A stretch of 34,855 bases of DNA, taken from NCBI RefSeq assembly GCF_001667585.1, contig NZ_LZJZ01000094.1:1-34855 (forward strand), in the 5' to 3' direction. The first letter of the stretch is position 1; each line of letters opens with the position of its first letter. Both the position numbers and the translations under genes were made by a program. The notes beneath the pieces were generated by a model. That model had not been told where the DNA came from and searched no databases. It saw only the letters and a program-made list of their open reading frames with translations. Positions 29,991 to 34,855 of the stretch are shown here, piece by piece. This DNA is from Mycobacterium sp. E2733. GTDB taxonomy: Bacteria > Actinomycetota > Actinomycetes > Mycobacteriales > Mycobacteriaceae.

Positions 29991-31583
29991 ATGACCGCCC
30001 CGATATGGATCGCATTCCCGCCCGAGGTGCACTCGACCTTGCTCAGCAGCGGCCCGGGACCCGGTCCGCTGCTCGCCGCCGCCGCGGCATGGGCGGAGAT
30101 GGGCAGCCAATACGCCGAGACGGCAGAAGAACTCACCGGCCTGCTGGGCGTCGCACAGGGCGCTGCATGGGAGGGCCCCAGCGCCGAACAGTACGTCGCG
30201 GCCCATGCCCCATATCTGAGCTGGCTGCTCGAAAGCTCCGCCAAAAGCGCGACGGCAGCCGCGCTGCACGAGACAGCGGCCGGCGCCTACACCGCGGCCT
30301 TGGCCGCTATGCCGACGATGCCCGAGCTCGCCGCCAACCATGCGACGCACGCGGCGCTGGTGGCGACCAATTTCTTCGGCGTCAACACCATCCCCATCGC
30401 CGTGAACGAAGCCGACTACGCGCGCATGTGGGTGCAAGCCGCCACGACCATGACCACCTACCAAGCCGTCAGTGAATCCGCCCTCGCGGCGGTTCCCGCC
30501 ACCGCGCCGGCGCCGTCGATCGTCACCCCGGGCGCGGAAGCGAGCGTCGCGACGCTGCAGGCCGCCGACACCCAGCAACAGCCGGCGCAGACCTATCCGT
30601 CCTGGCAGGACCAGCTCACGGCATGGCTGCAGCAGTACACCAAGAATTTCGCCTGGCCGGTGTCCAAGGACCTCAACCCCGGTGGCTGGCCGTTCCCGCC
30701 GGTGCCTTTCGTGAACGGCCTCGCCTCCTTCTTCGGCCAGTTAGGGTTCTCGCCGGCCCTCTCGAGCGCGCTCGGCTGGGCGATTTTCCACACGCTGATG
30801 ATCTTCTGGCCCTTCATGCAGGCCGCCATCCAAATGGCCGTGGTGCTGGCCCCGATGGTCGTCTCCCTCTTGGGCGCCGCCGCGGCAGGAGGTGCGGCGG
30901 CAGCGGTCACGGCGATCAGTGTCGCGGCCCCGCTCTCGGTCGCCGCACCGCTGCCAGCGGCCCCGGCGATGCCGGCGCCGATGACGTCCGCGCCGGCCCT
31001 GACCATCAGCACCGCTCCGGCAAGCCTGGGCAACGCCCCGACGGTGTCCAGTGCGCCCGTATCCACGGTGGCCTCACCGGCGGGTGCCGGACCGGTCGGC
31101 GGCGGGCCCGGCGCGGGTTTCAGTCCGACGGCCACGGACGGTATCGGCGCGGGCATGTCCGACGCCCTGTACGCGGTGGGTCTCTCGGGGCTGGCGGCGC
31201 GCGGCAGCACCAGCGGCCGGGCACGCCGCAAGTCGGAGGAACCGGCGCCTGACGACGTCGACGCGCCCGCCGCGGCGGCAGCAGCAGCTGCCAAGAAGAA
31301 GGCCCGGGCCCGTCGACGCCGCGCCGGGACGGCCACGGACCGCGCGTACCGCTATGAATTCATGGACCTCGACCAGGATTCAGGCGTGGACGAGGGATAC
31401 CCGGACACCGTGCGCGCCTCGGGTCAGGGCGGGGGACCGCTCGGATTCGCCGGGGCCGCACCGAAACCCGGTGTCACCCGGCCCGCCGGGTGGGCGACGC
31501 TGACCCGCGACGGGTTGAGCGACGGGCCCACCGTACCGATGATGCCCAGCAGCTGGGGTAACGACGATCAACCGACCGGGTAG
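29991..31583 (+). CDS. PPE family protein, PPW-like
   Basis: This 530-residue PPE protein starts MTAPIWIAFPPEVHSTLLSS, with the Pro-Pro-Glu motif at about residues 10-12. The WxG turn is AAWEGPSAEQYVAAHAPYLS at about residue 60. The helical PPE domain fills residues 1-175. The middle contains a hydrophobic stretch (about 265-330) and an Ala/Pro-rich part. Near residue 440 is a basic patch KKKARARRRRAG. The C-terminus has GFAGAAPKPG and RPAGWATL, a loose match to the PPW subfamily signature. PPE proteins are exported by ESX systems as heterodimers with PE partners; no pe gene is present in this window. A GAAGG ribosome-binding site lies 9 nt before the ATG. It diverges from the SigC fusion gene and overlaps the 3' end of cobIJ by 16 bp tail to tail. 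Confidence 0.94.
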   Translation: MTAPIWIAFPPEVHSTLLSSGPGPGPLLAAAAAWAEMGSQYAETAEELTGLLGVAQGAAWEGPSAEQYVAAHAPYLSWLLESSAKSATAAALHETAAGAYTAALAAMPTMPELAANHATHAALVATNFFGVNTIPIAVNEADYARMWVQAATTMTTYQAVSESALAAVPATAPAPSIVTPGAEASVATLQAADTQQQPAQTYPSWQDQLTAWLQQYTKNFAWPVSKDLNPGGWPFPPVPFVNGLASFFGQLGFSPALSSALGWAIFHTLMIFWPFMQAAIQMAVVLAPMVVSLLGAAAAGGAAAAVTAISVAAPLSVAAPLPAAPAMPAPMTSAPALTISTAPASLGNAPTVSSAPVSTVASPAGAGPVGGGPGAGFSPTATDGIGAGMSDALYAVGLSGLAARGSTSGRARRKSEEPAPDDVDAPAAAAAAAAKKKARARRRRAGTATDRAYRYEFMDLDQDSGVDEGYPDTVRASGQGGGPLGFAGAAPKPGVTRPAGWATLTRDGLSDGPTVPMMPSSWGNDDQPTG

Positions 31584-33049
31584 CGCCTTGGTGTGAACAC
31601 CCGATCGCCGGAATCGCCTGCGTGCCACTGCGTTTGCGAGGAACCGACGATCAGCAGGCAGCGCATGTCCACTTGGGCGGGATCCAGGTCGGCCAGCCGC
31701 ACCACGCGGACGTCCTCGTCGGGGCCGGAGACGTTGCGGCCGATCACTACCGGCGTCCCGGGCTCGCGATGTTCCAGCAGCAGATCGCGCATCGCGCCCA
31801 CCTGCCAGGTTCGCGTCTTGGACGCCGGGTTGTAGATGGCGAGCACGAGATCGGCGGCGGCAGCGGCGGCCAGCCGCTCGGAGATGATTTCCCACGGCTT
31901 GAGCCGGTCGGACAGCGAGATCACCGCGTAGTCGTGGCCCAGCGGAGCGCCGACCCGACTGGCGACGGCCTGGGCGGCCGTCATCGCCGGAATCACCCGG
32001 ATCCGCACTCCCGGCCACTCTTTGGCCTCTTCCAGCACGGCGGTCGCCATCGCGAAGACTCCGGGATCGCCGGACGACACCACCGCCACCGCGCGCCCTT
32101 CCTCGGCCAACATGCAGGCCAGCCGGGCGCGCGCGGGTTCGTCGGTGTTGTCGCTGGGGTGCCGCCGTTGGCCGTCGAGCACCGGGACGCGGTCCAGGTA
32201 GCCGCCGTAGCCGATGAGGTCCGTGGCGTTGGCCAGCTCGCGCCGGCTCTGCGGCGTCATCCAGTCGCTGTCGCCGGGCCCCAGACCCACCACCGCGACG
32301 GTGCCGGCATGGGACGACCGACGCCCACGGCGTCCGCCCGGCAGCATGGCCAGCGAGAAGTACGGCACGCCGGACTCGTCGACGTCGGCGGCGGGCAAGA
32401 TACGCTGCCCGGCGCTGCTGGCGCGCTCGACGTAATATGCGTCGTCGAGCTGTCCGGACGCCGAAAGTGCTTCCCGCACAGCGCGGTACGAACGGCCCAA
32501 CTTCAGCACCACCGCGGCGTCGGCGTCGGCCAGCCGGCGGGTCAGCTCTGCGACCGGCAGGGTGCCCGGCAGCACCGAGAGCACCTCGTCGCCGGCTACC
32601 AACGGCGTCGCGATGGCCGCCGAGGCGGCGCTCACCGACGTCACCCCCGGCACGATGACGGCGTTGAACCGCTGCGTCAGCCGGGTGTGCAAGTGCATGT
32701 ACGAGCTGTAGAAGAGTGGGTCGCCCTCGGCGAGCAACGCCACGTTGCGGCCCGCATCGAGGTGGGCGGCGATGCGCGCGGCGGCTTCTAAGTAGAACGC
32801 CTCCAGCGCCCCCGCGTAGCCGCCGGGATGGTCGGTCACCTCGGTGGTCACCGGGTAAACCAGGTGCTCCTCGATCTGGCCGGGCCGCAGATACGGCTCG
32901 GCGATGCCCCGCGCGATGCTGCGACCGTGCCGGGCGCTGTGGTAGGCCACCACGTCGGCCTCACCGATCACCCGGGCCGCCTTTACGGTCACCAATTCCG
33001 GGTCACCGGGACCCAGCCCGACTCCCCATAGCGTTCCCCGGGCGGTCAT
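31568..33049 (-). CDS. cobIJ: CobIJ, fused precorrin-2 C20- and precorrin-3B C17-methyltransferase
   Basis: This two-domain protein catalyses two methylations of the corrin ring. Residues 1 to about 245 are CobI (precorrin-2 C20-methyltransferase), with WGVGLGPGDPELVTVKAARV, VALLAEGDPLFYSSYMHLHT and VPGVTSVSAASAAIATPLVA. Residues about 250-493 are CobJ (precorrin-3B C17-methyltransferase), with VAVVGLGPGDSDWMTPQSRR, AVVSSGDPGVFAMATAVLEE and VIPAMTAAQAVASRVGAPLG. The total of 493 residues is slightly shorter than the M. tuberculosis fusion (508). The ATG at 33047-33049 overlaps the cobH stop (ATGA). The open frame continues upstream inside cobH, but that part is a shadow. It is the last gene of the cobG-cobH-cobIJ operon. 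Confidence 0.97.
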   Translation of the reverse strand: MTARGTLWGVGLGPGDPELVTVKAARVIGEADVVAYHSARHGRSIARGIAEPYLRPGQIEEHLVYPVTTEVTDHPGGYAGALEAFYLEAAARIAAHLDAGRNVALLAEGDPLFYSSYMHLHTRLTQRFNAVIVPGVTSVSAASAAIATPLVAGDEVLSVLPGTLPVAELTRRLADADAAVVLKLGRSYRAVREALSASGQLDDAYYVERASSAGQRILPAADVDESGVPYFSLAMLPGGRRGRRSSHAGTVAVVGLGPGDSDWMTPQSRRELANATDLIGYGGYLDRVPVLDGQRRHPSDNTDEPARARLACMLAEEGRAVAVVSSGDPGVFAMATAVLEEAKEWPGVRIRVIPAMTAAQAVASRVGAPLGHDYAVISLSDRLKPWEIISERLAAAAAADLVLAIYNPASKTRTWQVGAMRDLLLEHREPGTPVVIGRNVSGPDEDVRVVRLADLDPAQVDMRCLLIVGSSQTQWHAGDSGDRVFTPRRYPVG

Positions 33050-33672
33050 TCGCGGTCGCTCGCGATCGCGTTGACGGCCGCGGCGGCCATGGCGCTGCCG
33101 CCGCGGCGGCCTCGCACCACCAGATACGACATCCCGCGCGGGCGGTCGATGAGCTCCTGCTTGGACTGGGCCGACCCGACGAATCCGACGGGGCCGCCCA
33201 GCACCCCGGCCGGCGGGGAAATCCCTTCGTCGATCAGCTCGAGAAGGCGGAACAGGGCCGTCGGCGCGTTGCCGATCGCGAATACGGCGCCGGGCAGCCG
33301 CTCGGCCCACAGTTCCACCCCGGCCGCCGATCGAGTGGTGTGCCGGCGCGCGGCCAGCTCCGCGGCGCGCGGATCGGCCACCAGCGACACCACCTCGTTG
33401 CCGGCCGGCAACCGGGCGCCGGTGATCCCGGCCGCCACCATCGACGAATCGCACAGCACCGGGGCGCCGCCGCGCAGGGCGGCACCGACGCGCGCGACGA
33501 CGTCATCAGTGAACGCGACGTGCTCGGCGACGTCGACCTGTCCGCAGGTGTGGATCAACCGGACCACCACCCGCGCGACGTCATCGGGGAAGCGGGTCAG
33601 GTCGGCTTCGGCGCGAATGGCCGCGAACGACTGTCGATAGATCTCAGCTGCGTCGCGGATGTAGTCGAGCAC
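33046..33672 (-). CDS. cobH: CobH, precorrin-8X methylmutase
   Basis: CobH moves the methyl group from C11 to C12 of precorrin-8X to give hydrogenobyrinate. The 208-residue product begins LDYIRDAAEIYRQSFAAIRA. The catalytic histidine is H41 in VVRLIHTCGQVDVAEHVAF. Other family segments are APVLCDSSMVAAGITGARLP and GVLGGPVGFVGSAQSKQEL. The start is GTG 33670-33672, which gives exactly the M. tuberculosis length and lies 4 nt after the cobG stop. A longer open frame upstream overlaps cobG and has no family similarity. The stop overlaps cobIJ by two bases in ATGA. Confidence 0.96.
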   Translation of the reverse strand: MLDYIRDAAEIYRQSFAAIRAEADLTRFPDDVARVVVRLIHTCGQVDVAEHVAFTDDVVARVGAALRGGAPVLCDSSMVAAGITGARLPAGNEVVSLVADPRAAELAARRHTTRSAAGVELWAERLPGAVFAIGNAPTALFRLLELIDEGISPPAGVLGGPVGFVGSAQSKQELIDRPRGMSYLVVRGRRGGSAMAAAAVNAIASDRE

Positions 33673-33676
33673 CCGA

Positions 33677-34774
33677 TTACCGTAGCTGGCGGTATCCGTC
33701 GCCAGTCGCGAGCAGCACCTCACCGGCCAGCGGGCTGCCGCAGGCGCGGTCGCAGCCGACGAAGTGGCGATGCACCCCCGAGCCCGCGTCCAGCGCCTGC
33801 GCGGCGTCGGCCCGCACATCGGCGACCGAGTGCGCGCACCCGGGGCTGCCGGTGCAGGCGCTGACGTTCAGCCAGGGGGAGTTCTCGTCGAAGATCAGAC
33901 CCAATGGCGCCAACACCCGCAGCGCGACGTCGGCGATGGCCTCGTCGAGATCACACACCAACACCGATCGCCAGGGCGTGATCACCAGCGGGGCCTCGAT
34001 CGCCGCCAGGTATTCCGCGACGCGCGCGGACAGCACCCCGAGCGGCACCGCGGCGCCGAGCGTGACGCGTCCGTCGTTTTGGTTGATCCAGCCCACCGGC
34101 GGCCTGGTGACCGCGGGAAAGCGGTCGGCACCGAGTTCGACTCCGGGCAGCACGCTTTCTATGTCGTCCAATTCCTTGATGCGCCAGGCGGTTCCGCGTG
34201 TGGCTGCAAATCGCGTCGCAATCTTGACCAGCGTTTCGACCACCTCGCCGGCCGCGAGCCGAACCCCGGTGTCGCGTCCGGCGAGCAGCAGCGCGCAGCC
34301 GTCGGGGAGCACGTGCACACCGACGTCGGCGCACAGGCCCGATACGTCGGCGCGCCCGTCATCGAAGCTGAACCAGAATCGGCCGCCCAGCTCGACGAGG
34401 CTCGGCTCGGCACAGATCGCCGCGTCGAGCTCGGCCACCCACGGCCGCACGTCGAGATTCCCGCCGGCGCGGCCGGACAGCGGCGACGCGAGGATGTTGC
34501 GGACCTGCTCGTGCGACTCCGAGGGCAACAGCCCGGCCTGGGCGATCGCCTCGGCCGCCGCGGCCACATTGGTGATGCCGCGCACCTGCACGTTGCCCCG
34601 CGTGGTGAGCTCCAGCGTCGACGAGCCATATGCACTCGCGAGGTGCGAGAGCGCCGCCAGCTGAGCGGCCGTTAGCATGCCGCCGGGCAGCCGAATCCGC
34701 GACAGGGCCCCGTCGGCCGCCCGGTGCACCTGCAGCGCGCCGGGGCAGGCGTCAGTGTCGCGCGTCCTGGCCAC
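33677..34774 (-). CDS. cobG: CobG, precorrin-3B synthase
   Basis: CobG is the oxygen-dependent iron-sulphur enzyme that makes precorrin-3B, so this is the aerobic cobalamin route. The 365-residue protein has the nitrite/sulphite reductase ferredoxin-like fold. The first half holds SSTLELTTRGNVQVRGITN. The [4Fe-4S]/sirohaem-type cysteines lie near the end in NVSACTGSPGCAHS and VGCDRACGSPLAGEVLLATG. The start is GTG 34772-34774, with a TACCGT -10 hexamer 6 nt upstream on the same strand and no Shine-Dalgarno sequence. It is the first gene of the cobG-cobH-cobIJ operon. Confidence 0.96.
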   Translation of the reverse strand: MARTRDTDACPGALQVHRAADGALSRIRLPGGMLTAAQLAALSHLASAYGSSTLELTTRGNVQVRGITNVAAAAEAIAQAGLLPSESHEQVRNILASPLSGRAGGNLDVRPWVAELDAAICAEPSLVELGGRFWFSFDDGRADVSGLCADVGVHVLPDGCALLLAGRDTGVRLAAGEVVETLVKIATRFAATRGTAWRIKELDDIESVLPGVELGADRFPAVTRPPVGWINQNDGRVTLGAAVPLGVLSARVAEYLAAIEAPLVITPWRSVLVCDLDEAIADVALRVLAPLGLIFDENSPWLNVSACTGSPGCAHSVADVRADAAQALDAGSGVHRHFVGCDRACGSPLAGEVLLATGDGYRQLR

Positions 34775-34780
34775 CCGTCC

Positions 34781-34786
34781 ACGGTA
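34781..34786 (-). promoter_or_regulatory. -10 hexamer of the cobGHIJ operon (leaderless mRNA)
   Basis: TACCGT on the minus strand ends 6 nt before the cobG GTG. It leaves no room for a 5' leader and therefore none for a cobalamin riboswitch. Confidence 0.5.
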
Positions 34787-34810
34787 CCGAGGGCGTCCCG
34801 GTCTGGCGCC

Positions 34811-34855
34811 GAACGTGCACTCAGGGCGGCAAATCTGCCGAAATCTCGCCGTGAG
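34811..34855. repeat. Imperfect inverted repeat cut by the window end
   Basis: CTCAGGGCG at 34820-34828 is the near-complement (one mismatch) of CGCCGTGAG at 34847-34855, the last bases of the window. Inside, CGGCA at 34827-34831 pairs with TGCCG at 34836-34840. The left arm seems to begin at GAACGTGCAC (34811), so the right arm probably continues beyond the window. It looks like a small intergenic palindromic element or a terminator for the gene beyond the edge. Confidence 0.5.

Noticed and set aside
33673..33819. Longer cobH beginning inside cobG
   Set aside because: The upstream residues are an Arg/Ala-rich shadow of cobG; GTG 33672 gives exactly the family length.
34775..34855. Cobalamin riboswitch upstream of cobG
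   Set aside because: The -10 hexamer lies 6 nt before the start codon, so no leader exists, and no B12-box-like sequence was found.
1..34855. tRNA, rRNA or transposase genes
   Set aside because: No tRNA-like cloverleaf sequence, rRNA segment or transposase/integrase motif was seen on either strand by eye. A dedicated search would be needed to exclude small RNAs.

Overview
The window is a high-G+C actinobacterial chromosome segment whose genes can be matched one by one to a Mycobacterium chromosome: the Pup-proteasome locus, the Tat export locus, helY, and two cobalamin clusters around sigC, with a PPE gene as a genus marker. The gene order runs opposite to M. tuberculosis numbering (Rv2116 to about Rv2064). 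Two things suggest a non-tuberculous, probably slow-growing mycobacterium: prcA and pafA are adjacent, with no PE/PPE insertion between them, and accessory genes replace the M. tuberculosis block between pepE and Rv2074. The species cannot be fixed from the sequence alone.

Layout. 1-289: 5' part of an LppK-like lipoprotein gene (minus). 600-2426: mpa, the proteasomal ATPase. 2515-4356: two minus-strand genes (Rv2114- and Rv2113-like), separated from mpa by a long hairpin. 4427-4576: 58-bp tandem repeats directly in front of dop. 4590-9603: dop, pup, prcB, prcA and pafA, the full set for making Pup, attaching and removing it, and degrading tagged proteins. 9809-11772: pafB and pafC, which regulate the DNA-damage response. 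11845-13146: tatA and tatC. 13130-15937: helY helicase. 16017-16775: a membrane protein with PGQY repeats. 16779-17735: a 5'-3' exonuclease (minus). 17840-18967: pepE.

Accessory island, 19002-24557. It holds a large alpha/beta-hydrolase, then a 982-residue protein with the N-terminal domain of the CpnT channel/toxin. Its C-terminal domain is an arginine-specific-type ADP-ribosyltransferase (R-STS-ExE) instead of the TNT NAD glycohydrolase. A 72-residue acidic protein follows with its own strong ribosome-binding site and is a candidate immunity factor. The toxin tip is clearly poorer in G+C than the surroundings.

24636-34774: an F420-dependent reductase and a divergent SDR-cobL-cobM-cobK operon. 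The sigC reading frame follows on the minus strand; it continues upstream without a stop into a zinc-finger, four-helix membrane protein with a His/Met-rich loop (a possible membrane-tethered sigma/anti-sigma fusion). Then come a PPE gene and the minus-strand cobG-cobH-cobIJ operon. The cob genes supply consecutive steps from precorrin-2 toward hydrogenobyrinate.

A recurring regulatory theme is a TANNNT -10 hexamer only 6-8 nt before the start codon (dop, pafA, pafB, pepE twice, the hydrolase, the Rv2113-like gene, cobG and others), which predicts leaderless mRNAs. Genes inside operons are joined by 1-4 base start/stop overlaps.
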